Of a DNA stretch of 64,000 nucleotides, positions 13,701-26,227 are shown in pieces. The stretch is from Tretioscincus oriximinensis (lineage: Eukaryota; Chordata; Lepidosauria; Squamata; Gymnophthalmidae), in contig JAJVDF010000489.1 in the NCBI GenBank assembly GCA_022410635.1, positions 516,453 to 580,452 on the forward strand, written 5' to 3'. The notes under the pieces are model-generated. The model was not told where the DNA came from. It worked only from the letters and a program-made list of their open reading frames with translations, and searched no databases. Position numbers and translations under genes: made by a program. The first letter of the stretch is position 1, and each line of letters opens with the position of its first letter.

Positions 13701-14284
13701 ACAAATAGACCTGACAATAATATGGGGAAAACCTATCCAAATGTCACTTTTTTTCTTCTTCTTTCTCGCTTTCTTTTACTTGATTTTACATTCAATCACA
13801 TACTGAATATATGTCTTATATCTAAGATTTTCTTTTTCTGGTTGGTACCAAACTAGTCTATACTATCAGTAAATCCATTTTAGAAGTATGATTTTTTTAA
13901 CAGTTACATCACAATTTTATTTTGACTGAAGAATGCAAAATAAATTGGTCATATGTTCAGTGTGTGGGAGCTAAAAGGAAATACCTCTTATTCTCAGCTT
14001 TTCTCTTGTTTTTGGAAACTGTGCTGGTAATGCCAACAATGGTAATGTCAAATACAGTGTCCAAAAGAATGAAAATCTCTTGATATGTATGTTCTATACT
14101 ATATGATTATATCTTGGTGTAATTTTAGAGTATTACAATTTTTTGTACAAGTTCAGTTATGGAAATGTATGTTATGCATCTATGTTGCCAGTGCTGTTAT
14201 CGTGAGATGATTATTGGAAATGTGAGCTGAAGTAAAGGACACATTTCATCCAGAATTGCATCAGTCCTACATTCACTTNTGCAC
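10736..14284. other. AT-rich sequence with a small perfect hairpin
   Basis: The hairpin at 11024-11050 has 11-bp arms CTGCTTAGTTT and AAACTAAGCAG. A run of C lies at about 12883-12895. The rest, including the segment around 11460-11650 of mixed composition, gave no recognisable repeat or exon. Confidence 0.5.
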
Positions 14285-14612
14285 AGACATAAAAACATAA
14301 ACATAAGAGGAGCCTTGTTGAATCAGGCCAGAGCCCATCTAGTCCAGCTTTCTGTCTCACACATTGGCCCACCAATTGCACGTGGGCAGTCTGGAACAGA
14401 AGATGGCAAAATCTTCAACTGTTCTCAATGACCTGCAAATGGTATTTCAGGAATACTGGCCTTTTGCTCCATCTCAGAGGCAGTATCAAGCTGTTTATAC
14501 CCTTGGCTTCAATGAACTTGTTGAATTCGGTCTTAAAGCTATGCAGGCTGCTAGCTACTATCACCTCTTCTGGTAGACACTTGATCCTAGTTGCAATAGT
14601 TCTATCAGCCAT
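14285..14612 (-). mobile_element. CR1/L3-type LINE 3' end
   Basis: The start (ACATAAAAACATAAACATAAG) is the reverse complement of the TTATG-repeat 3' end of this CR1 family. It is followed by the antisense of the conserved 3' UTR, with 'gaatcaggccagagcccatc' and 'cctgcaaatggtatttcagg', and by the antisense of the ORF2 C-terminal end around 14500-14600. It is 5' truncated and has no intact frame. A T-rich stretch starts right after its truncation point. Confidence 0.85.
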
Positions 14613-15679
14613 TGTTTTTTTCTTTTCTTTATTATTTTAATAAAATACAGTAAGATGGTAAATTAAAACCACAGGTAATCAATTCTTTTTACTGACAAAG
14701 AAAATAAAAAACAGCATTGAAGCAGAACAACAAATAAAAAATTGTATCAGAACTTCTTTAGTTTCAAACAGAATAAGTATATTTTTGATTTACAGATATA
14801 AACTTTATTATGACTTCATTACAGCTACTAGAATTTACAAATTACTACTTAGAATGACATTGTGTCAATGTAAAGAATACATCAGCCTTTGATTACTTTC
14901 TAAATCAGAAGTCCAGTAGAGATTTTCCAGACAAATTTTCAGTTGCTTCTTGATGTTCAGAAAATCATCTAGTTCACAATATTTGCATGGAATTGAATAT
15001 TCAGTTGTTCAAATATCCAAATTTTCAATCAACTCAGCTCAATCACTTGTAAACATGAACTATTCCGTTGAATAATTCAAATTCTCTTGGTTTTTGCCTT
15101 TGGAAAAATGCAATAGTTTTCGGACCAGTTCAAAATTGAACACCAAGAACCATTTTTTTATGAACTTGTTCATTTCTATACAAACAAATTAATGAACTTT
15201 AACCGACTATTTTAGTTCATGCAGATTTCTACTGACTATAGTTGCGGTTCAGAGCTTTTCTTATATATGCAGCTTGGTTCTTCCAAAAAGAAAACACATT
15301 TTGATATTATGTTTAGATGAAATTTTAAAATCCTACCTGTAAACAGCAGTTCAGATTTGTTTGTTATCCTCAAACAACTATATGACACAAATAATCAAAT
15401 GTTACATTTCACATGAATAATCAGTGAATGTGCCAAAGCAGCAGTGACTGCCATTAGTTTTGGACAAACCTAGTGTTGACAGATCAATAAAAGCAATGCA
15501 AACTCAAAGACTTGGGACAGTGTCTATAACTTAACAAGTAAGCTTATATTCTACACTTATTAGAACAACATTGCAGATGAATTTGAAAAGGCTACACATG
15601 ATCACAAATATTTCAGTCTTACACATAGTACCGTTTAAACTTTAACTCATCTGTGACAATATCAAAAAATAATCCAATG
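14613..15679. other. AT-rich sequence, possible antisense retroposon tail at its start
   Basis: The first 130 bases contain a T-rich run, then A-rich text with AATAAAATACAG. This resembles an antisense polyadenylated 3' end, though no family can be named. The rest has no supported feature. Confidence 0.4.
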
Positions 15680-15870
15680 AAGCAATTGTGTTGGTCTAGA
15701 CACCCAAAACCGAGCAAAGGGATCTTGTAATATTTTAGGTCCTAATAAGAAAATGTTAGACAGCATGAGCTTTCATAGAAAAGTCTACTGTTTAGTTGAC
15801 TTGTCTATCTATGAAAGCTCATGCTTCTTATTCTTGGTATTATCTAAGGCGCTAAAACACTACCATCACC
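15680..15870. mobile_element. Two Penelope-like tails in inverted orientation
   Basis: The first part (about 15680-15790) is a tail on the minus strand. It runs from GTTGGTCTAGAC through ATAAGAAAATGTTAGAC to AGCATGAGCTTTCATAG and AAGTCTAC. The second part (about 15796-15870) is a tail on the plus strand, with TTGACTTGTCTATCTATGAAAGC. The 17-bp arms at about 15763-15779 and 15815-15831 pair almost perfectly. Penelope-like elements are known for unusual terminal repeats in direct or inverted arrangement, so this may be an original junction and not two separate insertions. Confidence 0.5.
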
Positions 15871-15959
15871 TTTACTAGAAATGTCTGAAATTAAATGGTA
15901 GAATTGTTTTAAGAGCTCCTTTACAAATGCTCTGTCCCACAAGAAGATTAATTTGAACC

Positions 15960-17150
15960 ACCAACCATAAGAATAGCATTGAAAAGCTAGGAAAGGGCTA
16001 AAGTTGCAGGAGCCAATGAAATTATAAAAGCACCATATGACCTTTTGGGAAAAGCTTAGCAGTCCAGTGAAGTTTCAAATGAACAGAAATACAAACAGTA
16101 GCAAGAAAGATAACCAGAAATGCAAGGAGTACTGTACTATGAAATACACAGTCAATCATGAGCAGAGTTTTCATGGAAGTCACTTAAGAAAGAATTAAAA
16201 ATACCAGAATGGCAAGCCTAAGAAGAATGGTTTGGCAGCAAAGCAAGAAGAAGATGCTGCGAACACATATTTGTATTGTGACAAGCATTTAAGGAACTCA
16301 TCAGTTGTAGGAAGCTGTGTTCACTGACACTGCAGCAGCATTTGACAGAATCCATTGATTCACATTATGAAAGGCAAAAACTGCAGCAGATGTGCCTATA
16401 AAGATATTACATCTTTTACAACTATATGGAATATTCAAGAAATTATGTTTGTTAAATTAACTACAAAATGGCTGAAGACCTCCAGTACAATGCCATTATA
16501 AGACTGCATCATATCTCCACTGATATTTTAAATTGTTGATCAACACAGTCATGCAAAAAGCTTTTACTGGTTGACGTAGGATTAAAATTTGACAAGACCA
16601 GTACATCCCTGTGTGATGTTTACAAATGACAGAGTGATTTTTGCAGACAGTGAAAAAGTCTCCTTAATTCTCGTTGACATAAAAAAGCTCCTTATCTATC
16701 TGGCTTAACTATAAAGACTGAAATACCAAAATATTTTCAGTACATGGTTCTGGAACAATTCAAATGTACTGCTTTAGAGTAAGAACAGAGGATATAAAAA
16801 ACAGCTGATGTCAACAATTGAATTGCAGGCTTCAGCAATATTTGAAATGCTGACATGGTAAGCCCAGGTGAATAAGTACCATAACCAAAATGTACATATA
16901 TCAATCAAAAATCATAATCTTTGCTAAAGAGTGATTAGAAGAAGTATGAAGTAGACTGCCTACACTGCTGGAATTTTCCATTTGTTCCAAAATATGTNAG
17001 AAGACGGACAGTATGCCCAAACCAGCCCACTCTGGCTGATGAAATTAAAAAAGGCAACTTGAAGTTTGGGCTCAACTACTTCAAGACTTTATATTAACTG
17101 ATTTACTGATTATTGTTGAGGTCATGCCCTGTAGATTGCACAGTTGGTAA
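15960..17150 (+). mobile_element. Decayed RTE-like non-LTR retrotransposon
   Basis: Patches of reverse-transcriptase similarity can be read in shifting frames on the plus strand. They are KVAGANEIIKAP at about 15990-16030 (like KAAGPDGIPAE), AAFDRIH at about 16333-16356 (the motif with the first catalytic Asp), CIISPLIF at about 16505-16530 (like GCILSPLLF), and FTNDRVIFADSE at about 16618-16655 (like FADDxVLFADS). The order and spacing fit one RT domain. There are many stops and frameshifts and no intact frame. The clade is uncertain, with RTE as my best guess. Confidence 0.4.
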
Positions 17151-18749
17151 TCAATACTGATTTAGCTATAAGAAAATCTAACAAAAAATCGTTTTAGGTC
17201 ATATCCAGATGAGCTATTTACTTTCATGCTTTCCTTTGCTTCTGAAATAATCTAATTGTGACTCCATCCTCAGGTATATATATTATTCCGTGTTAATGGA
17301 GCAAAAAGCTGACATATAGAACAGCTTTGCATGATTCAAAATCAGGTGGCTTGGCATAGGTGTGGAAGCAGGGCAGATGGCTCTGCCTTCTTTTTTTCAG
17401 ATTGGCTTCCCTATCATGTCTGCCTCCAAAGAGCACTGAATGGTGCTGGAGAACAGGTAAGAACTCTCTAGGGTGCCTCAGCACACCTTGAAGCTGGCAC
17501 CCATGCAGCAACACTAAGGATGTTAGCATGCTGTTAACATCTTCTTGTGAGGATAGTTAATCCCTTCAAGTGGAGGAAAATGTTGTGGAAAGAAGTCTAA
17601 AGTGAGAGAGAGTACTGCAATCAAATGCATGCAAAAAGATGGGGGGGAAACAAAAGAGCCCTCAAGACGTTAAGATGTTAAAATATAAATACCGTAACAG
17701 AAAACCATATTGTCTAGTCTTTTATTGAAGGCTTACAACATGTGGATGTATTCCAATATTGTTGCTTCTTGTTCAAATCAAACTCTCTATTGTTTGTTCA
17801 AGGACTGCTGTTTTCAGATCTGAGTTGGAGTGCCTTGGGAAGTTGAAGTGTTTCTGCAGCAAGATTATGTGTGTTGCTATTCTAAATCTATTTTTAGAGG
17901 AATAAGAATATACAGAGTTTGCAATATGGAATCAGAATATGTAATTGCCCTTTAATTAAAACAGCAGCAACAACAAAATCACAGTTGTACTAATTGTAAA
18001 TTGTATACCAAAAATTACATAGATGTATTTTTTATATATAGATTTACGTACAATTATGTTAAGTATATATGCAACTTGGCTAACTGGAATCAAATGTAAG
18101 TAGTATTAATATATACAGTTCATTGCAAGTCCTACCTATAGAGATATGGCAAACATAGCATACCTGACAAGGTAACTTATGTAAGAATCAATCTACACTG
18201 ATTTGCCTCAAATTATCTTTTCTATTTTCATTCACTATATAGTTCCTATATCTTTAATTGTTACATGGAAGAGAATATTTGTTGAATTATACTTTCTGGA
18301 ATTCCTTTATGTTTGTTATTATTAAAGCTATAGGAAAGTTGGCTTGAATTCCATTTGGTGATCCTAATCGAATCACAGACCACTGTTGTATATGAAGCAG
18401 GGAAGTCTACTTTGCTGTCAGAGATAATAATGCAGAGCTGATCCTCTTTTGTTAAATGACATTAAGCACAAGCTTCCTGATGTGATCATAATGGTGAGCT
18501 TTGGCTCAATGCTAAAAAACAATGAAGAATGTGGAAGGAGTATTTAGGCCAGTGTAGATTACTAGCTCTATGGTTTATAAAGACAGGAAAATAACCATTT
18601 TTGGTTAAAGGGAAGTTCAAATGTAGTAAAACCTCTAAGGGGAAGTGTTTTAAATCTTATAGTTCTTCGAAACAGAATTTTTTTTAAAAAGAAATTTAAA
18701 AATTGTCAAGTTCCATTGGGTTCCTTGAGCCTATAAATACTGTGCTTGG
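17151..18749. other. AT-rich sequence, no recognised element
   Basis: A 78-codon minus frame at 17293-17529 lies in a patch of more balanced composition but shows no family similarity. Nothing else could be supported. Confidence 0.45.
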
Positions 18750-18826
18750 TACTATATTGCCGCCCTGAGACCTTCGGGTATAGGGCGGGGTATAAGTATA
18801 AATAAATAAATAAATAAATAAATATT
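18750..18826 (+). mobile_element. L2-type 3' tail with ATAA microsatellite
   Basis: The segment 'ttgccgccctgagacc' followed by GGGCGGGGTATAAGTATAAATAAATAAATAAATAA is the standard L2 tail with its growing ATAA repeat. No coding part is attached, so the source could be an L2 LINE or an L2-tailed SINE. Confidence 0.75.
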
Positions 18827-20439
18827 TCTATTTACATACCTAGATTAACATGGAAACATAACACTGTAATCTATGGCATCTGTGTACAAGTTTCTTAGGT
18901 TGTGGTGTAGAGCATGAAGACCCTTTTGCTCACATTTTCCTTTGCCTCAGAATAAACCTTGTAGTGATTAAAATGATACTCTGTTCTACCTGTGATAGTT
19001 TATATAATTTCACAGAAGAATAGGAAAATATGTTATTCTTCCCCTGCCCCCATTTAAATTAGAATGAGATGAATCTTTTCTAATGTGATTCATATGTCAG
19101 GGATATAAATGTGTTTCCTAATGCAAACTTCCCTTTTCTTTCTCCCTATATATATTAATTGTTAGCACCAGGCACAACAAGATCCTAGTGTAAGCGATAT
19201 ATGTACAGCGTCTCCTGCCAAGTGCTCATGTATATTGATTGTACCTAATGAAATCTTTGTGAAGTTGTCTTTTGTATGGTATGATGTTTGTGCATGATTT
19301 TAACTTTATATATTGGAAATTGCCGTATTCTTAATGGCTCTATCTTGGCCAGATTGTTTTAGTTTTATGCTCTTCTAAGCAGAAATGAATGAACATAAAG
19401 TAATTTTAATGTACATGAGATCTAATGCCTTCCAGAAACATTTGCATTCATCTGAGCACTTGAGGATGACAGTAAACTATTAAGCTCTGCTAATTACCTT
19501 CATCGTCATATACCGTTATATCTGCATGCAAATACCACTTACTTATTCCACTACACTTGGATATTCCAGAAAAGGTACTGTTTGGATTATTGTATTTCAG
19601 AGTATTCATGTTTTATTTAAGAAACTNAGACTATAATTGAATAAATAAGTGAGGTCTAGATGCTGTTTGGAAACCTTTGGGCCTATAATCCTGGAAGAGA
19701 ATGATATGGTTAGAAAAACTAGCATAGGAATATTGTGTTTATAACAATGACACACATTCTTTAAGTGGTCTTCAATATTTGCTGACTCAAGAGAAAATGA
19801 AGAGTGTAGCTCGAACACATGAAGAGAACCACTTTAGGAAAAAAAACCAAAAAAACTTCTGCTGTAATTGTCTGCTCAAGTATTGTGATTTTTGCAGGGT
19901 AACATTACTTGAAATTCATATTTTTAATCTGAAAAAAATTATCCTTTCTTTTTTTGTTTTATGTATGGCTGTATCCAGTTAGGGCATAAACTATGAGATT
20001 ATATCAAGACTATATTGTGGTTGCCACAGTAGATAGTTAGCTTAATGCCAGGTATACCGGCTTATTATGTAGCTTATACATATCTCAGGATATAGGATGA
20101 AATCTCTTAATATCTCTACTCCCAGAAAAAAGAATTCCAGACTGGATTTTGCCCAAACAATGTTATTTCCTATCTTGTCTTGGTGAAACCTGCCAAAAAT
20201 TATCCTCTCACAAGTGTGGGAATTAATATCTGTATACATCTCGGTATACCCATTATGCTTTCATGGAAGCAAACGCCAGCCAAGATAAGGGCCAGGACAT
20301 TTACTGTCGTTTTGTCCTGCTGTATCATAGGAACTGTGAGAAGCAATTGTGGGAACTAAACAAAATGCTGTATTTTCCTCTCATCATCCAGTCAATCTAC
20401 AGTATCTATGTTTGAGGGAAGCATTTTACTGAAACATAC
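18827..20439. other. AT-rich sequence, no recognised element
   Basis: No repeat family or exon could be supported. Confidence 0.5.
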
Positions 20440-20535
20440 CCTATGCAGCAAGGGAGTTTGGAGACTAACAGGAGAAAGGCAGATGGCATGAGCTTTTGTA
20501 GACACATCTACTTCTTCACATGCTCTGGGACTAAT
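20440..20535 (-). mobile_element. Penelope-like element 3' tail fragment
   Basis: On the minus strand this reads GAAGTAGATGTGTCTAC, then AAAGCTCATGCC and CTCCTGTTAGTCTC, the same order as the tail at 9252-9385. It is a short fragment with no coding part. Confidence 0.5.
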
Positions 20536-21296
20536 CTCAGGAACAGACTTTGGTTGTCTGTAGGCAAACAAAGGTCTGTAACCAAGTGCTCTTGAGAGAA
20601 CAGCATTATTATTTAGAATAGATTCTAGAGCACTTGATGACAGACTTTTGCTTGCCACCTAACCTAAAACAGTTAAAGTATGTCCCTGACATTGGTCCTT
20701 CTATCTATGAGAAGGCAAATAGATTGTACTTTCTGAATACCTGCTTTCCTTGACAGATATAAAGAAGATAATGGTTTGCGAGATATTGGTTGAGACTCAC
20801 TGAGAACTCTTCTTGCTCTTTTCTGCAAGCAAGCATGCTCATTGATTTAATGTAATTCTTAACATGTTTCTATGGTACTGAAATGATTTTTTCAGAAGTC
20901 TATTAAATGAGCATATTTAATAACATGGTTTCCTCTCTGCCAAACCTGGAGGGTAGAATAGATATGCACTTTTCCTTGACTGAGACAATCTGCATATTTT
21001 GTCATTATGATGCATGATGGTTCTGATTGCTGTCTCCTAGCTGTAATTTTTAAGTCTTTGCTGATGATTAATTCCATGGTGCAGACAGCTGCAAATGGCC
21101 TTTGCACCAGTCACATAAATTTTATACATCTCTAATAGCAATGGCATGCATTATGATGTGATACATATATGAGGGCTAGCTTTCAAAGCAGAAAAGGAAA
21201 AATAGATTTTAACACAAAAAGGTTGCTCATCATGAGCCTTATTTAATTCAGTTACTACCATTTCAATTATGAATTGAATTATAATAGTGTCTTCTA
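20536..21296. other. AT-rich sequence, no recognised element
   Basis: No repeat family, RNA gene or exon could be supported. Confidence 0.5.
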
Positions 21297-21560
21297 ACTT
21301 TTTTTATGGTGAAATTTTTTATTGATTTTCAACAATAACATACATATATCAACAAAGTATATAGAACAAAGTATACAAAAAAGAAACACAAAAACAAAAC
21401 AAGAAAAAACAAAAACAACAACACCCACACCAGGCAACGTAACTTAACTATAATTAATTGTTCATCAAGGGAAAGACTTGCTTACATACAATACTCTATT
21501 ACAATGCCAACATAATGGTGTAATATTGTTATTTACATAAGTAAGTTGTGCTGGCGTCTG
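21297..21560 (-). mobile_element. Possible L1-like LINE 3' end
   Basis: The plus strand begins with a T run and 'ttttttattgattttcaaca', then becomes strongly A-rich to about 21420. Read on the minus strand this is a T/A-rich 3' end finishing in TGAAAATCAATAAAAA followed by an A run, the form seen at the end of L1-type ORF2 transcripts. No RT motif lies in the fragment, so the class is only a suggestion. Confidence 0.35.
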
Positions 21561-24500
21561 ATACCAACCATTCTGTTCTAACTCATGGTTGCTATAAGCT
21601 AAGAAAACAACAGGTTATTTGCCAATGGAATGATCTTGTGTGTGTTTCAAAACTGTGGCCCTAAATATGCTTATTTGGGAATACCTTCCATCTAGGAGAC
21701 TTAGATGTCTTGAGATATCTTTGTGAATATGCGAACACAGACCTTTCCGTTCTATATTTGAAACTGGAAAGCTCTAGGAAATCATACCCTTCTTGAGTAT
21801 TTTCAGGCTTGCATCAATCTTCAGACAACCCCCTAGAATATGTTTTCAAACAACATATTTTTGATGTTTTACATCCTATGAATCATTTTTTTTCTTAAAG
21901 TGTGTCATTAGTTCACTGTGGTACATGCTGAGAGTGTATTTCAATTGCTGTAAGAAAGAGCTCCTTAGGAGATATGTCATCTTAGGAAGAGTGCAAAGCT
22001 TGCTTGCCAAGAGGTCTTGTCTTTATCAGTTGGAACAGTGAAGACCTTTCATGTTTTCCTCACACAATTCCTGTTAAAAAAGAAAAATAAAGAACCAGCA
22101 TCGTGAGAGGCAATCCTGACTACCTCACTATTCTTATCAAGCAACCTGGAGAGGCTTTCAACAAATGAACTCTGCATACTCTGTGCCTATGTTTCTTCCA
22201 CTCTGTAATCACTGCCTCACCTATTTCCTGCTTCAACCTGGTGCTATATAATCCAGTTTGGTGTATATTAATTCTGGAATGCAGATCTTTTTAAATATTA
22301 AAAAATGTTAATATTACTTATCTACTGTGGTCCGAATTTGGAGATTCTATGTTCTGTAGTTCTCGTTTGTTCCTCGTTTAGGTGGTTGATTTCTTCTTGA
22401 CATAGATTTATACTGGAACGGAAGGTTATTGCACATAACAATTGTAAATAGAGTATATTAGAGAGTCTCTAACCAGGTCCATCTTTTAGACATATGATGC
22501 CCAAGTGCAGTAATTTATTTTGTGTCCCCTATTCCCTCAGCTAAATCTCATTATTGTTATTCATTTTATAATGATAAAAGCAATAAAAAAATTAATATAC
22601 TTTTTACTACTAGTTATATTTTGGTGCCCTCAAAATTTTGCCATTCCGTGCAGCTGCGCATGTTGCACATGCGTAAATATGACCCTCTCTCCAACTTTAT
22701 CCAAGTAAAGTTGAAACAAAGTGCCTCCTTAATGTTACCTTTCTTCTAGGGAGCAGACAGTTTCAAGTGAAGGAAGACTGGAGAAGCTGCCAGCATGTGC
22801 AGTGACATAGGTGGAGACTGGTGCATATAGCGGCTCATTCAGTGGAGCAGTGACCTTTTCAGTGGTTGCCTTGCTTCTTTCCACACAAGTTGCCGCTCTT
22901 TTGAATCAGTGTGTGTTCAAGGAGATGGGGAATGCCAAACCAGTAGTTTTCTTGCTCCAATGTGGTACTACAAAATAGGTGAGGCAAATCACAGATTTAT
23001 TGCTACATTCCCACACAGTGGATAGTGTGAGGATGCAGCTAATCACAGGACCTTGCAACATATCTGAATACTGAGGACATTTGTACATACAGTAGCTTTA
23101 CTCTATTGTGTGTAATGGATGTGATAATTAATAAGGCATAGAGTGCACTTTGCTTTGTTTATTTATATAATAGAACCCCAGCAGCAGCATAATCCTTTCC
23201 AAGGTGGATATTTTGCCTTAATTTGAACGATATTTATTTTCACTTTTAGTGTCTGGCATTGGCAAACATTTTGTCAAGATTGGGCCTGATTTCCCCCCTG
23301 TAACTATGGTCTCTGATTTACTGTGATTTAGTCTCTTTTCTTTTTTGCCTCAACTACATGAACAGAAGCCTTTGTGTCTAGGCTGACAAATGTTTCTTTC
23401 ACTGCCTTTCATTGTTTCCTTATGTTTCATGTATCACACAGCAGAACAGAATAGAGTCCAGTGCCTAGTATCCACGTTATACAATGTGTTCATTTCCCCA
23501 CCTCCTTCACTTATTGAGGCTGGGTTTTTTTTTATGAGGTAGGCATTCTTTCAGCTTTGGCAGGACGTAATGTATGAGGAGATGAGTGTCTATGCACAGT
23601 CACATCCTATTGCTTTTTGTTTCTCATAGATGATATTCATTTACCCCAGAGGACTATTGTTTTTATTGTCTATCCTTTTTTATTGGAGGTTAGGGAGGTC
23701 AGAAGACAATATTTTGATAGAAACTGGAATATTGAGATCAGGAAGTGACTTTCTTCTGATGTGTATCATTTCCCAATTTGTGAAATTCTCATTTACTGTC
23801 ATCTGTGTGTCTGTTGTCAGACACAGAATGGCTTTGATTGACCTTGACTCATGTGTACTTAAGTTGCTGTGGCTATCTTCTGGAGTTTTGTTTTTATAAG
23901 ACGATAAGGTCATTGCAGTAAGAATATCTGTGGGAGATTTCACAATCTTCTTACAGTCAGCTACCGTACAGCATGTTCTCTTTATTAACTTCAGTAAGAA
24001 AATAATGATGTCAAAGAAATCATCTTCATCATCGGAAGAAGGAGTCCTTCAATACAAATAGTTCTTGGTCTATGTGAAGCAGCATAATTTTTATCTGCAA
24101 GATAAGAAAATCTTTACTATGACAAAGTTGAGTCTGTTCAGTTTTAAAGAACAATCCTGTATTGTGTCTATGTATATGAAAGATGAGTGTCTGTGAATAA
24201 AATTTGCCTACACATCCCATTTAACTAGTGAGTTACCGGCATTTCAAAGTGTGGCAATCCCTAAGTAATCCTGGATACAGATTTTTCGATTGTGGAAAAA
24301 AAAACTCCAGACTTGGGTTTTCTTGCATGGTGATATTACTTATGTTGTATAGCATGTGCTTCCTTTTTCCTGTCAAAACTGCTCAAGTTTTGGGGTGAGT
24401 ACTTGCACATTATTAGGTATGTCACATATTTTCATAGGTTATAGGATTAAGCACTATAAAGGCTTATGCCATGATTTCGCACTCTGTTTGGCAGGAATGA

Positions 24501-24869
24501 TGAAAAGCAATTTGTTTCTTTTCCCCATTATTGATAGATTATATTATTAACCTACACACACAAAGTTTGAGGTTCAACTTACAAGAGTGGAGACTGGAAT
24601 GAGCAATAGATCTTCTCACCAGCGTCTTAGTTACCCAGTAATGCTCATCCCACCCTTATGTCCCAAACTGTGATGGTTGTTAATGGAGAGCAACTGAGTC
24701 ATTTGCATAGCCTATTTCACTTCAGCTATTGGTGTTCCATTCAGAGTCAGTGGCAAGATATCAAAGACCAAGACTGAACATTTCCTGAATCGGGGTGCTA
24801 CCCCAAAGGCTCCATTATAGAAAACTAGATTGCTAGGAATATGTTCTCTGGATGCTTCTTTTGTTTAGT
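21561..24869. other. AT-rich sequence, no recognised element
   Basis: No transposon, exon or RNA gene could be supported. Frames of up to 89 codons occur on both strands at 23630-23943, overlapping each other, as expected by chance. Confidence 0.5.
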
Positions 24870-25168
24870 ATGCCAATGCTTGAACATTTCACTTCCAGAA
24901 GAGGTGGTTGTAGCTAGTAACCTGGATAGCTTTAAGATAGGATTAGACAAAGTCATGGAAGATAGGTATATTTGGGATGGAAAAACAGACAGTATTCCTG
25001 AAATACCATTTGCAAGAAGACAAGAACAGGTGAGGGTTTTTCCTTTTTCCACTTGAGCATTCCCGTAGTGCTATTTGTGGGTCACCTTGTGAAACAGAAT
25101 GCTGGACTGAATGGACTACAACCCGATCCAGCAGGGCTCCTCTTATTCTTATGTCCCACAAAAGTACC
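24870..25168 (+). mobile_element. CR1/L3-type LINE 3' end
   Basis: The fragment begins near the ORF2 C-terminus, with the antecedent of 'LPEEVVVASNLDSFK' readable at about 24895-24940, and runs through the 3' UTR ('cctgaaataccatttgca') to the tail words CTTATTCTTATGTCC. It aligns along its length with the copies at 3680-4240 and 42655-43245. It is 5' truncated. Confidence 0.85.
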
Positions 25169-25246
25169 ATACATTCCACAATACCTCTGCTTGGGTTTCA
25201 GTTTCTATTTGGCTGCTTTATAAAATGCTGTAAAAATTCTAGGAAG

Positions 25247-25378
25247 TACCGTGGTAGTCTGGATGTAGAACTTCTGGTAAAGGGGTTGCATAGCACCTTA
25301 TAGGCTAAAGTAGATAGCTTGAGCTTTTGTAAACAAGTCTACTTCTTCTTCATAGTCTATGAGAAGTATACTTAAGAA
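25247..25378 (-). mobile_element. Penelope-like element 3' tail
   Basis: Reading the minus strand gives GAAGAAGTAGACTTG, AAAGCTCAAGC, a weakened TTAGCCTATAAGGTGCTA and an end at CCAGACTACCACGG. This is the same tail family as at 9252 and 31700. It shows no coding part. Confidence 0.5.
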
Positions 25379-26227
25379 AACTCAAATTGTCTATTTTTTC
25401 TTGTTAGTGTCTACATTTCTGTGAGAAATCCCTTGCTAGGCATTCTGTGAAAAAATGTTACACTAATTTTTGTAACTAGAAATTTATAGTTCTCTTAATT
25501 GAAATGGTTATTATAATAACTTTATAATAACATATTATTAATCACTTTTCATACAAATATTGTACTGCAAAACAGGAATGCAAACATTTTTATGGTGTTT
25601 TTCAGGGGTCAGTTTTGTAAGATATAGTTATTAAGTTGTACAGCATTCAGTTTGTACCTTGAACAGAGAGTTATGGGATTTTTTAAAAAAATTGTAATAT
25701 GATTCTTAAACATCTGTATGTTATAAAATATAAGAGTCAAATTCATTCTGAAATGACTTGCAGAGATATTCTGAAATGACTTGCAGAGTTTAAATTAACA
25801 TAAATGTGAAGAGTTCTTGGACTAAGAAGGAAGGTTTGAGATACCCCAGCCATATTTTTATGATGTAACCAATAAAATAGTTTTACTTTTGATGTTTCTT
25901 GGACTTTGAGGATCAGTTTCCTTTGACCCCTGGAAGAATAGATTAGCTGTATATATAGGTCAAGAGAAGTCTGGTGTTTGGATTGCCTTTCTTGTAATGG
26001 AAAGTATAAAACATGAAAGTGTTACAATCAGCTGAAGGTCATTTATGTTATAAATGATTTTGTGGAAGGAAGGTGAGAGAGCAAGGGAGACTTCTCATGT
26101 TCCAAATAAATAATATAGAGTGATAGTACTCTGTGGAGCTTTTGCTGTAGAACTTGTCACCACAAAGTGGAAAACTGGGCAATGGTGGTGAATGGTATGA
26201 GGTGCCATGCTGTGGTGCTTGGCTCAT
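25379..26227. other. AT-rich sequence with one small tandem duplication
   Basis: At 25745-25788 a unit of 23 bp containing 'attctgaaatgacttgcag' occurs twice in tandem. Nothing else could be supported. Confidence 0.55.
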
